From: Kluyvera sichuanensis
GTDB lineage: Bacteria > Pseudomonadota > Gammaproteobacteria > Enterobacterales > Enterobacteriaceae
Assembly: GCF_014218705.1 (NCBI RefSeq)
Contig: NZ_JABBJF010000002.1
Location: 62,001-126,000 of the forward strand
Reading direction: 5' to 3'
Length of the DNA: 64,000 bases
In this document: piece after piece, positions 22,126 to 29,172 of the stretch
Position numbering within the stretch: the stretch's first letter is position 1
Layout: each line of letters begins with the position of its first letter
Program-made: the position numbers and the translations under genes
Notes under the pieces: generated by a model
Databases searched by the model: none
What the model saw: the letters and a program-made list of their open reading frames with translations, nothing else
What the model was told of the DNA's origin: nothing

Positions 22126-22437
22126 CTATTGATACTCTACTGTCAATATTGCCAGATTTTTTTCAGGGTTCACCCAACGTAAGCTGGCGGTTGTTTTCGC
22201 ATTGGTCACTTTACGTCCTTGAAATAAATCTTTGACATTTATTGTCTCTACGCGCGGCGTTCCCTCTTCAAAACAGCTTACGCTGACCTGCCGAGCATTG
22301 GCCTGATAATCACAAGGTGACTCGACAATTTGTCCAGTGAAATGGATGATGCCGTCAGACGCAGCATGTGATTGAACGCTGCACAACAGAGTCAGCAGCG
22401 GAAGAGATAGGCTGAAATAGTGACCGAATGTTTGCAT
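22126..22437 (-). CDS. ymdA: YmdA, small secreted beta-rich protein
   Basis: A 103-residue protein of unknown function, the length of E. coli YmdA. ATG at 22437 has GAGGGG at good spacing. It has a signal peptide (QTFGHYFSLSLPLLTLLCSVQSHA) and two mature cysteines (SPCDYQ ... VSCFEEG) in a fimbrial-subunit-like pattern, suggesting a disulfide-bonded beta sandwich. In E. coli ymdA follows csgC in the curli region; here it follows the glycine-rich gene in the same orientation. Confidence 0.85.
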   Translation of the reverse strand: MQTFGHYFSLSLPLLTLLCSVQSHAASDGIIHFTGQIVESPCDYQANARQVSVSCFEEGTPRVETINVKDLFQGRKVTNAKTTASLRWVNPEKNLAILTVEYQ

Positions 22438-22635
22438 GACAACGCCCCTCATTCAAGATCGTCCGTGAATCAATACTTCCTGATCTGAAATCCGCGCCGA
22501 ATACACATTTTGTAAACATTACACTAACATTAGTGTCCTTACTCGTTGATTTCAAGCATCTTTTATATAGATATTTTGTATGTTTAGAAATAATACTATC
22601 AGCTATCCAACACTCTTAGAGTGGAAAAGAAACAT

Positions 22636-22666
22636 AAAAAAGGCCGCAACGGATAACGTTGCGGCC
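22636..22666 (-). terminator. Terminator of the glycine-rich gene
   Basis: Reading leftward, a 10-bp stem GGCCGCAACG / CGTTGCGGCC with a 5-base loop is followed by a T run (A run at 22636-22641). It lies 15 bases after the glycine-rich gene's stop and isolates that gene from ymdA. Confidence 0.9.
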
Positions 22667-22680
22667 CCATAAATATTTCG

Positions 22681-24099
22681 TTAACGGTAATTACAACCGT
22701 ATGGACCCGGTTGGTTACAAGGCGTTACTGTCGAACTCAGGCTCACAAAGCTATCCGATGAACCTGTCGTTGCGCCAGGACTTCCGCTTGTCTGACCGCC
22801 TCCATTGCCGCCGCCATTGCCACCGCCGTTGCCGCCTCCGTTGCCACCGCCGTTACCGCCTCCGTTGCCACCGCCATTACCGCCTCCGTTGCCACCGCCA
22901 TTACCGCCTCCATTGCCACCGCCATTACCGCCTCCATTGCCACCGCCATTACCGCCTCCGTTGCCACCGCCGTGACCGCCTCCATGCCCGTGACCGTGGC
23001 CACCACCGTGTCCGCCACCTTCACCGCCGCCGTTACCGCCGCCCATGCCACCACCGTGACCGCCGCCCATGCCACCACCGTGGCCGCCGCCGTGGCCGCC
23101 GCCGTTACCGCCGCCCATGCCACCACCGTGACCGCCGCCGTTACCGCCGCCCATGCCACCACCGTGACCGCCGCCGTTACCGCCGCCCATGCCACCACCG
23201 TGACCGCCGCCGTTGTCGCCGCCCATGCCACCACCGTGGCCACCGCCGTTACCGCCGCCTATGCCACCACCGTGACCGCCGCCGATGCCGCCGCCCATGC
23301 CACCACCGTGACCGCCGCCAATACCGCCACCGACACCGCCGCCTATGCCACCACCGTGACCGCCGCCAATACCGCCACCGACACCGCCGCCTATGCCACC
23401 ACCGTGACCGCCGCCGTTGCCGCCGCCAATACCACCACCGACACCGCCGCCAATGCCGCCACCGTGACCGCCTCCATTGCCGCCGCCAATACCACCACCG
23501 ACACCGCCGCCAATGCCGCCACCGTGACCGCCTCCATTGCCACCGCCGTTACCGCCTCCATTGCCGCCTCCATTGCCACCGCCGTTGCCGCCTCCATTGC
23601 CGCCTCCGTTACCGCCGCCGTTGCCGCCTCCGTTACCGCCTCCGTTACCGCCTCCATCACCGCCGCCGTTGCCGCCTCCATTGCCGCCTCCGTTGCCACC
23701 GCCGTTACCGCCTCCGTTGCCGCCTCCGTTGCCGCCGCCGTTGCCACCGCCGTTACCGCCTCCGTTGCCGCCTCCGTTGCCACCGCCGTTACCGCCTCCG
23801 TTGCCGCCGCCGTTGCCACCGCCGTTGCCACCGCCGTTACCGCCTCCGTTGCCACTTCCGCCGCCGTGACCGCCGCCGTTATCGCCGCCGCCACCGTTGC
23901 CATTCGCGTTCCCGTTACCATTATTCCCGCTTCCGTTGCCACCACCTCCATTGCCATTTCCATTGCCGTTGTTACCGTTGCCGTTACCGCTCTGACCGCT
24001 ATTACCACCGCCGTTACCATTCGCCGCTACGGCATATATTGTGGTTGCCGGGTATAAAACGGTGAGCGCCACTATTATGGCGATTTGCTTCATTTTCAT
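22681..24099 (-). CDS. Secreted glycine-rich xGGG-repeat protein at the former curli locus
   Basis: I do not recognise a named family. From ATG 24099 (AAAGGGC upstream) the product has 472 residues: a clear Sec signal (KQIAIIVALTVLYPATTIYA), an Asn-Gly-rich stretch (about 27-80), then some 90 tetrapeptides of form xGGG. Asn fills x at about residues 82-189 and 377-435. In between, His alternates with Ile, Val, Met and Asn in 20- and 12-residue higher repeats. A non-repetitive 37-residue tail ends the protein with Ser/Thr and two cysteines (TPCNQPGPYGCNYR). The gene has its own terminator, occupies the position and orientation of csgBAC, and is divergent from a csgD orthologue. I infer an extracellular matrix or surface polymer; anchoring and export route are unknown. 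Confidence 0.85.
   Translation of the reverse strand: MKMKQIAIIVALTVLYPATTIYAVAANGNGGGNSGQSGNGNGNNGNGNGNGGGGNGSGNNGNGNANGNGGGGDNGGGHGGGSGNGGGNGGGNGGGNGGGNGGGNGGGNGGGNGGGNGGGNGGGNGGGNGGGNGGGNGGGNGGGNGGGDGGGNGGGNGGGNGGGNGGGNGGGNGGGNGGGNGGGNGGGNGGGHGGGIGGGVGGGIGGGNGGGHGGGIGGGVGGGIGGGNGGGHGGGIGGGVGGGIGGGHGGGIGGGVGGGIGGGHGGGMGGGIGGGHGGGIGGGNGGGHGGGMGGDNGGGHGGGMGGGNGGGHGGGMGGGNGGGHGGGMGGGNGGGHGGGHGGGMGGGHGGGMGGGNGGGEGGGHGGGHGHGHGGGHGGGNGGGNGGGNGGGNGGGNGGGNGGGNGGGNGGGNGGGNGGGNGGGNGGGNGGGNGGGQTSGSPGATTGSSDSFVSLSSTVTPCNQPGPYGCNYR
22790..23860. repeat. 12-bp tandem repeat tract coding xGGG units
   Basis: About 1.07 kb of near-continuous 12-bp units (top strand ACCGCCNCCNTT-like) encode the xGGG tetrapeptides. 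Longer periods of 36 bp (His-Met-Asn units, about 23040-23270) and 60 bp (His-Ile-Val-Ile-Asn units, about 23270-23540) sit within it. Synonymous third positions vary, so the units are not all identical, but the tract is an obvious substrate for slippage and unequal recombination. Confidence 0.9.
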
Positions 24100-25074
24100 G
24101 ATAAGCCCTTTCACGCGTTATTAGTTGCTGTGTGCTATTGCCGTAATAACCGATCGCTCGCTAATCAATAAATTCAGGTCGGTATTCATCACGACACCCG
24201 TTCACAAATTACAAATTTTCCAGGCGATAGAAATCGACATTCAAGAAGCTGAATGATCAATTATTCAAGAGGTTACAAACATAATAAAAAGCAAATGACA
24301 CGTGGGCGAATAAAACAAACAGCCATCCACAGCAATCAATAAGATTGTGTCTACTAATAAATGTCAGTGTCAGAACCATGAGTAATTATCACAATTACTT
24401 GCGGCTTCGTTATTCTGCATTTAGTCGGGATGTGTCGTTCTATAAAATATCGTGAAGATATACCGCCTCACCATATCAATGGTATCGTCATAGAAATATG
24501 TAAAGTTCTTACATCGATTTAATGCTGGTCTCGATGCTATATGGATGAGTATGCATATTTGATAAGCATGAGGATCTCATAATAAAGTTTGATTTAATTT
24601 TCACAGTATCAACCTTTAGTATTAACAGCTCACTATCACCTGCATTCGGATAACTTAACCAGAAAACAAAGCGTTAAAAAATCGTGGGCACAACGAAAGT
24701 GTTAAAAACGACAAATATCATGCAAATTCATCATACAAAATGGATAAGAGAAGGCTGATAGACAATTTCAATAAGACATAAAAACCTTAGATAACATAAA
24801 ATTAAAAACAAAAAGAGAGATTATGTATGATCATTAAGATATGATGTTAAAAGCTTAAGAAACATGCTTTATTTACATTTTGCAATTTATTTTTACATCT
24901 TGTTTCACGATTATTTCTTGCTTTAGAATTGGTAGCGTCTAAATTTTAAATTAAGCAGACATGTCTTTTAATTATTAATTCTTAACATTTGTCAAAACAG
25001 CAGCCACATTTCAGTAATGCTTAACAAGATACCTTTATAATTTTGCCTGCTGTAAAAAAATTAGGGGTCTCATC
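24100..25074. promoter_or_regulatory. Long AT-rich divergent control region between the glycine-rich gene and csgD
   Basis: About 975 bases with no credible gene, much more AT-rich than flanking DNA. It parallels the unusually long csgD-csgB intergenic region of E. coli, which binds OmpR, IHF, H-NS and others. A perfect TATAAT lies at 25036-25041, 34 bases before csgD, and two OmpR-like TTTACAT(C/T)TTG elements lie at about 24871-24906. AAAAGAGAGATTAT at 24811 resembles the CsgD motif AAAAGNGNNAAAWW only in part. These sites are suggestions from pattern matching. Confidence 0.5.
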
Positions 25075-25722
25075 ATGCAAAAAGAGCTCACGTTAACGAA
25101 CCAGACTCTTTCACTCATCACCAGGCCGTCACTTCAGTCCTGTGCCCTTTCTCAGAGCCTGAAAAAGACGTTAAGGATGAATAGTAAAATCATTAATATT
25201 CACATGGTTAGCCTGGATAATTTATCGGATGGTATCGTGCTTTTTGACATGATCGAAATCGATAAAAAGCTGGTCAAGGCCTGGCAGGAAGAACTCTGTA
25301 AAATTAATAGCGGTATAAAGCTCTTACTTTTCAATACCCCTGAAGATTATGCTTATCAGGAGATTGAAAGCTGGCCGCATATTAACGGCATCTTTTATGC
25401 GCATGATGAAGAACACTTTCTGGTCAAAGGGTTACAGAAAGTGATGGAGGGAGAATGCTACTTTTCACGTAAGCTCGCGAGCTACCTGATTATGCATTCC
25501 GGTAATTATCGTTACGATAATCAGGAGAGTACGATCCTGACATTCCGGGAGAAAGAGATCCTGAACAAACTGCGCATTGGCGCTTCTAACATCGAAATTG
25601 CGCAGTCGCTATTTATTAGCGAAAGCACGGTGAAAACACATCTATATCATCTATTTAAAAAGATCTCGGTCAAGAACCGTACCCAGGCCGTATCCTGGGC
25701 GAACGATAATTTTAAGAACTAA
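25075..25722 (+). CDS. csgD: CsgD, LuxR-family biofilm regulator
   Basis: The master regulator of curli and cellulose in enterics. The 215 residues match E. coli CsgD over nearly the full length: an N-terminal receiver-like domain (DGIVLFDMIEID, PEDYAYQEIESWPHINGIFY) and a C-terminal LuxR helix-turn-helix (LTFREKEILNKLRIGASNIEIAQSLFISESTVKTHLYHLFKK). AGGGG precedes the ATG. In E. coli csgD heads csgDEFG, but here a terminator and then ycdZ follow directly, so the curli export genes csgEFG are missing. A retained, intact CsgD suggests other targets, with the divergent glycine-rich gene the obvious candidate. Confidence 0.93.
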   Translation: MQKELTLTNQTLSLITRPSLQSCALSQSLKKTLRMNSKIINIHMVSLDNLSDGIVLFDMIEIDKKLVKAWQEELCKINSGIKLLLFNTPEDYAYQEIESWPHINGIFYAHDEEHFLVKGLQKVMEGECYFSRKLASYLIMHSGNYRYDNQESTILTFREKEILNKLRIGASNIEIAQSLFISESTVKTHLYHLFKKISVKNRTQAVSWANDNFKN

Positions 25723-25740
25723 TGCACTACCACAGCAATA

Positions 25741-25778
25741 AAAAAGCGGCGACAGGATTTTCCCCTGCCGCCGCTTTT
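25741..25778. terminator. Bidirectional terminator between csgD and ycdZ
   Basis: AAAAGCGGCGACAGG can pair with CCTGCCGCCGCTTTT across a short loop, giving a long stem flanked by A and T runs usable on both strands. It lies between the converging csgD and ycdZ genes. Confidence 0.85.
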
Positions 25779-25795
25779 CACATGTAATAGGTCTA

Positions 25796-26278
25796 CTACA
25801 GCGCCGATTCGTTCGACGGTTCCGCTTTCGCTTTACGATTCGCCAGCCACAGCCCGCTGTTTTTCATCGCATAGCCGAAGATCAACCCCACTGCCAGCGA
25901 CGAAACGACCAGACGCCAGTTCCCCTGCCCCGCAAAAGTGGCACAGGCACCAATAAAAGTACCCGGGACAAACGAGAGCAGCAGCTGCTTCGCCTGGATA
26001 CACATCAGGAACGCGACAATACCCGTCACGACGTAACCCAAAATTTCCAGATGGGGAGCCAGCGCGCTGCCATAGATAATAACCAGTGCCCAGATGACAC
26101 CGCTCATTGTCGTACAGGCAGAAATAGCCAACGCTTTCAGCCCATCATGCGGGCAGGCGAAATAAGCCGTACAGCCTAAGAATCCGGCCCAGCTTAGTAA
26201 ACCCAGAGACACGGCAACCCATCCCCAAAGACCGGAGAGAATGCCTGTTGTGATTGCAATAGCGAAGATAACGTTCAT
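25796..26278 (-). CDS. ycdZ: YcdZ, DUF1097 inner-membrane protein
   Basis: A predicted inner-membrane protein of unknown function with five or six helices. ATG at 26278 (MNVIFAIAITTGILSGLWGW) gives 160 residues, near the E. coli 163. In-frame starts further upstream (to 26326) would run through a palindrome and lack homology. The core GLLSWAGFLGCTAYFACP and ILGYVVTGIVAFLMCIQAKQLLLSFVPGTFIGACATFAGQ are strongly conserved. In E. coli it follows csgG; here it directly follows csgD. Confidence 0.88.
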   Translation of the reverse strand: MNVIFAIAITTGILSGLWGWVAVSLGLLSWAGFLGCTAYFACPHDGLKALAISACTTMSGVIWALVIIYGSALAPHLEILGYVVTGIVAFLMCIQAKQLLLSFVPGTFIGACATFAGQGNWRLVVSSLAVGLIFGYAMKNSGLWLANRKAKAEPSNESAL

Positions 26279-26314
26279 GGCGAGCATCTTAGCAGATGCC
26301 TGGCTTTTTGATGA

Positions 26315-26341
26315 GATCATGAGCACAGATTGCTCATGATC
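26315..26341. repeat. 11-bp perfect inverted repeat upstream of ycdZ
   Basis: GATCATGAGCA and TGCTCATGATC flank a 5-base centre, between the ycdY stop and the ycdZ start. There is no T run beyond either arm in the right place for a standard terminator. It could be an operator, or an mRNA hairpin in the ycdZ leader. Its presence supports the downstream start for ycdZ. Confidence 0.7.
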
Positions 26342-26374
26342 TTTATTTCAGTTGCATAGAATATGTGATTTAAA

Positions 26375-26929
26375 TCACTCTTCTTCACTTTCCTGCAGTT
26401 CGTCCCACATCGCAGCAATGGCTTCACGCGTTAGCGGTGCCATCGTACGCCAGAACGCAGTGGTGGCGTGGGCTTCAACCTTGCCAAGGAAACTTTCAAA
26501 CCACGGCAGAATAAACTCACCGAACAAGGTTTCCAGTGCTTCGGTATCGTCATCTTCCGCTTTGTCTTCCAGCCAGGAAGCTGCCAGCAGCAACGTACCG
26601 ATCTGGTCAGCTGGGCTGTCCCCTAACGGCATTCCCCATTCGGTCAGAAAAGTGCGAACTTCCGCCTCCGTCGCCCCTTCTACCCACGCGCTACGGCACG
26701 GTGAAACGCTGCAGTCATCACCCACGAACAGCGCATTATAGTCAGCGGCAATCTGCTGGATATCACAGCTTTTTTGCAGACGAGCCAGCAGTTCATTCTG
26801 CTCCAGTGGCCAGTCCGCGGCCAGTTTACCGTCGCGAATCACGGTAAACAGCGGCACCAGCAGTGGGTCCTGCGGTTGACGATAGTACAGCGAGCCAAGC
26901 ACGCGGCAGATGATTGAAAACTCGTTCAT
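26375..26929 (-). CDS. ycdY: YcdY, TorD/DmsD-family redox enzyme maturation chaperone
   Basis: An all-helical chaperone of the TorD family that, in E. coli, activates YcdX by helping zinc insertion and is needed for swarming. The 184 residues equal E. coli YcdY. The family motif region (YNALFVGDDCSVSPCRSAWVEG, about 63-84) is intact, followed by PLGDSPADQIGTLLLAASWLED. It is translated just downstream of ycdX (19-base gap) in the same operon. Confidence 0.93.
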   Translation of the reverse strand: MNEFSIICRVLGSLYYRQPQDPLLVPLFTVIRDGKLAADWPLEQNELLARLQKSCDIQQIAADYNALFVGDDCSVSPCRSAWVEGATEAEVRTFLTEWGMPLGDSPADQIGTLLLAASWLEDKAEDDDTEALETLFGEFILPWFESFLGKVEAHATTAFWRTMAPLTREAIAAMWDELQESEEE

Positions 26930-26948
26930 TGGTTAATCCATTCAGTCA

Positions 26949-27686
26949 TTAAAATTCAGCAAATTCAGGAATCGGCGGCATACCGCGCGATTCAAGGAAA
27001 TTCAGGAAACGTCGTGGGGTGACGTTAAGGATCCTATCCTGCGGGAACTCCACGGCGTCAAGGATCTTCTGGCATTCGGTAAATTCACCCAGCGTAAAGG
27101 CGGTGTGTGAATCAGAGCCCAGCGCCAGCCAGCCCCCCGCATCGCGCACGGCTGCAGCAATAGCGCGGCAGCTGCTCTCACTGCCGATGCGCGAACTCAC
27201 AAAGGAAGAGTTATTAATTTCCAGCGCCACATGATACTTCGCTGCTGCTGCTGCGATAGCCGGAATATCAACCGGGAATTTCGGGTTACCCGGGTGACTA
27301 ATCATATGAACGTGGCCGCTGGCCATTGCCGCAATCATCGCCTCGGTATGCGTCGCCTTATCCTGCGGCGCAAAAACCGGCTCATGAAAACCGGCAATGA
27401 TAAAATCGAGCGATGTCAGCATCGGCCCAGAGCAGTCAATCTCGCCCGCGGTGTTTTTGATATTCGACTCGATACCGCGCAGGATCCCGACCCCATCAAC
27501 AATACGCGGCCAGATGCGCATGTTCACGAAGTGCCAGTAGTGCGGGGCATCGGCCATATCCGGGCCGTGATCGGTGATGGCGAAGAGTTTAATTCCCTTG
27601 CGCTTCGCCTCGGCGATATAGTCGTGCAGCGTACTGTAGGCATGCGTGCTGGCAACGGTGTGCATATGTAGGTCAACAGGATACAT
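26949..27686 (-). CDS. ycdX: YcdX, PHP-family zinc phosphatase
   Basis: A PHP-fold phosphatase with a trinuclear zinc site, needed for swarming in E. coli. ATG at 27686, preceded by AAGGAGA, gives 245 residues, the E. coli length. Metal motifs are present: DLHMHTVAS (His7, His9), ITDHGPD (His40), ISHPGNPK (near 131) and GSDSHTAF (near 192). It is first of the ycdX-ycdY pair; ghrA lies 66 bases upstream in the same direction. Confidence 0.94.
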   Translation of the reverse strand: MYPVDLHMHTVASTHAYSTLHDYIAEAKRKGIKLFAITDHGPDMADAPHYWHFVNMRIWPRIVDGVGILRGIESNIKNTAGEIDCSGPMLTSLDFIIAGFHEPVFAPQDKATHTEAMIAAMASGHVHMISHPGNPKFPVDIPAIAAAAAKYHVALEINNSSFVSSRIGSESSCRAIAAAVRDAGGWLALGSDSHTAFTLGEFTECQKILDAVEFPQDRILNVTPRRFLNFLESRGMPPIPEFAEF

Positions 27687-27752
27687 CACATTCTCCTTTC
27701 TCGTGGTAAGCCAAGGATAGCAGGAAACCCTCATGTTTATTAGCCAGGGACA

Positions 27753-28691
27753 TCAATAGCCGCGCACGCGATCGACCTGCCCGCTTGGCTGTTCACCGCG
27801 CTCAAGCTGCGTGATAGTCCGGGCAATATAGGCAATCGCCTCTTTAGGGCGAGTCACGGCGGCAACATGAGGCGTCATCGTTACGCGCGGATGCTGCCAG
27901 AGCGGGCTTTCCTGCGGCAGCGGCTCACGGCTAAAGACGTCCAGCATTGCCGCCTTCAGCTTGCCACTGTCGAGTGCTGCCAGCAGATCGTCTTCCACAA
28001 CGTGAACGCCGCGCGCCAGGTTCAGCACATAGCTATTATCCGGGAGTTGGGACAGATTCTGACGGTTAATAATCCCCACCGTTTCCGCAGTGTTAGGCAG
28101 CAGATTAATCAGCACCCGCGTCCCTTGTAAAAAGGCATTCAGCTCGGCTTCCCCGGCAAAGCTCGTCACCTGCGGCCATTCCTTACGGCTACGGCTCCAG
28201 CAGCGAACCGGGAAGCCCCACGCCAGTAGGCTCTCAGCGACTTTTGAACCCAGCACGCCCGCGCCCATAATACCGATGGCAAATTCGTCGTGGGTGTAAT
28301 CCGGCAGTGGCTGCCAGCTGGACTGACGCTGCAGCGCCTGATAGTCATCAAAGCGACGGAACCAGTGTAGTACCTGGCTGACCGCGTACTCCTGCATTTG
28401 AATGCCCATACCGGTGTCTTCCAGGCGGAAGAGCGGGATAGATTCCGGCAGCATTTCCGGATGCGCCTTGAGCTTGCTGAGGATCGAGTCAACGCCAGCC
28501 CCCAGAGCGAACACGGCTTTAAGACTGCGGCCTTGCAGCATTTCCACCGGCGGATGCCACACCAGCGCGTAGTCGGCAGGTGCATCATCGCCACGCTGCC
28601 AGCCGCGAATGCGGGCATTCGGCAGCAATTTGCTTAGCTCGGCAATCCAATAAGGGGTATCAAACGTGGGGTGATAAAAGATGATCTCCAT
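27753..28691 (-). CDS. ghrA: GhrA, glyoxylate/hydroxypyruvate reductase A
   Basis: A cytoplasmic NADPH-dependent 2-hydroxyacid dehydrogenase reducing glyoxylate to glycolate and hydroxypyruvate to glycerate. The 312 residues match E. coli. The nucleotide-binding loop [16 protein letters not shown] lies near residues 138-153. The catalytic-region signatures [20 protein letters not shown] and [20 protein letters not shown] follow, and the histidine is in MTPHVAAVT. It is transcribed with ycdXY or just upstream of it. Confidence 0.95.
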   Translation of the reverse strand: MEIIFYHPTFDTPYWIAELSKLLPNARIRGWQRGDDAPADYALVWHPPVEMLQGRSLKAVFALGAGVDSILSKLKAHPEMLPESIPLFRLEDTGMGIQMQEYAVSQVLHWFRRFDDYQALQRQSSWQPLPDYTHDEFAIGIMGAGVLGSKVAESLLAWGFPVRCWSRSRKEWPQVTSFAGEAELNAFLQGTRVLINLLPNTAETVGIINRQNLSQLPDNSYVLNLARGVHVVEDDLLAALDSGKLKAAMLDVFSREPLPQESPLWQHPRVTMTPHVAAVTRPKEAIAYIARTITQLERGEQPSGQVDRVRGY

Positions 28692-28888
28692 AATGACTCC
28701 TGCTCAGTGCACCGTTACCGGGATGGATCGGCGCTGTTTTTGATTATTTTTGTGGTTTAACAGAATAACAAATTTCTTTTGCCTGTCCCGGAAAATGCGG
28801 AGGCGATCGCAAAAAATACGATTTATGTCTGTTTAAGAAGCATGTTGGTTGAAGTTTGTGTAAACGCACGATTTTTTTAAAAAGTTTA

Positions 28889-28917
28889 TTGACGGTGAGG
28901 AGCCTTTTCCCTACATT
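28889..28917 (+). promoter_or_regulatory. Promoter of the first tRNA-Ser gene
   Basis: TTGACG, a 17-base spacer and TACATT form a near-consensus sigma-70 promoter. A GC-rich segment (GCGCTCGTCCC) follows the -10, like the stringent discriminators of stable-RNA genes. The tRNA begins 33 bases after the -10. Confidence 0.85.
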
Positions 28918-28950
28918 AGCGCTCGTCCCAGCAACACGGGACAACAATAT

Positions 28951-29038
28951 GGTGAGGTGTCCGAGTGGCTGAAGGAGCACGCCTGGAAAGTGTGTATACG
29001 GCAACGTATCCGGGGTTCGAATCCCCGCCTCACCGCCA
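28951..29038 (+). tRNA. serX: tRNA-Ser (anticodon GGA), first copy
   Basis: An 88-base class II tRNA. GGTGAGG pairs with CCTCACC in the acceptor stem, G73 and an encoded CCA end follow, and there is a long variable arm (TATACGGCAACGTATC). The T loop is GGTTCGAATCC. The anticodon stem CACGC/GTGTG encloses CTGGAAA, giving anticodon GGA at 28985-28987, which reads UCC and UCU. It sits just past ghrA, as serX does in E. coli. Confidence 0.97.
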
Positions 29039-29050
29039 TATTTGAGAAAG

Positions 29051-29079
29051 AGCTCGTACGAAAGTACGGGCTTTTTTTT
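29051..29079 (+). terminator. Terminator of first tRNA-Ser
   Basis: GCTCGTAC-GAAA-GTACGGGC forms an 8-bp stem (one G-T pair) with a GNRA tetraloop, followed by eight Ts. Confidence 0.95.
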
Positions 29080-29134
29080 CGCCTATTGCACAGGGCCAGC
29101 ATCAATACCGCCGACCCCGAGCTACATTCAAACC

Positions 29135-29163
29135 GTAGCCCGGCCAAGCGCAGCGCCGCCGGG
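29135..29163. repeat. REP-like element
   Basis: A single GTAGCCCGGCCAAGCGCAGC-type arm ending GCCGCCGGG, between the tRNA terminator and the end of the GT39-like gene. The identical arm is found beside the second tRNA copy at 34691-34719. Confidence 0.85.
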
Positions 29164-29172
29164 AATCGCTCA

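Larger units (their letters stand above)
28943..29112. repeat. Direct repeat, left copy (tRNA-Ser plus terminator)
   Basis: These 170 bases recur at 34473-34642 with only two mismatches (29040 and 29102). The unit covers 8 bases of leader, the whole tRNA, its terminator and about 30 further bases. Promoters outside the unit differ. Recombination between the copies would delete the intervening 5.5 kb. Confidence 0.95.

Noticed and set aside
22790..23860. The regular short repeats resemble a CRISPR or minisatellite array
   Set aside because: Units are 12 bp, contiguous, without unique spacers, and keep one reading frame; no cas genes are near.
22659..24065. A long top-strand frame rich in Arg, His and Cys, and an inner frame (23537-23869) of Pro-Pro-Leu-Pro repeats, opposite the glycine-rich gene
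   Set aside because: They are the antisense and shifted readings of the 12-bp repeat, which lacks stops in most frames. The bottom-strand frame alone has a signal peptide, a ribosome site, a non-repetitive tail and its own terminator.
24100..25074. Possible hidden csgB/csgA remnants in the AT-rich spacer
   Set aside because: I saw no frame with curlin-type repeats (Ser-x5-Gln-x-Gly-x-Gly-Asn-x-Ala) on either strand in this spacer.
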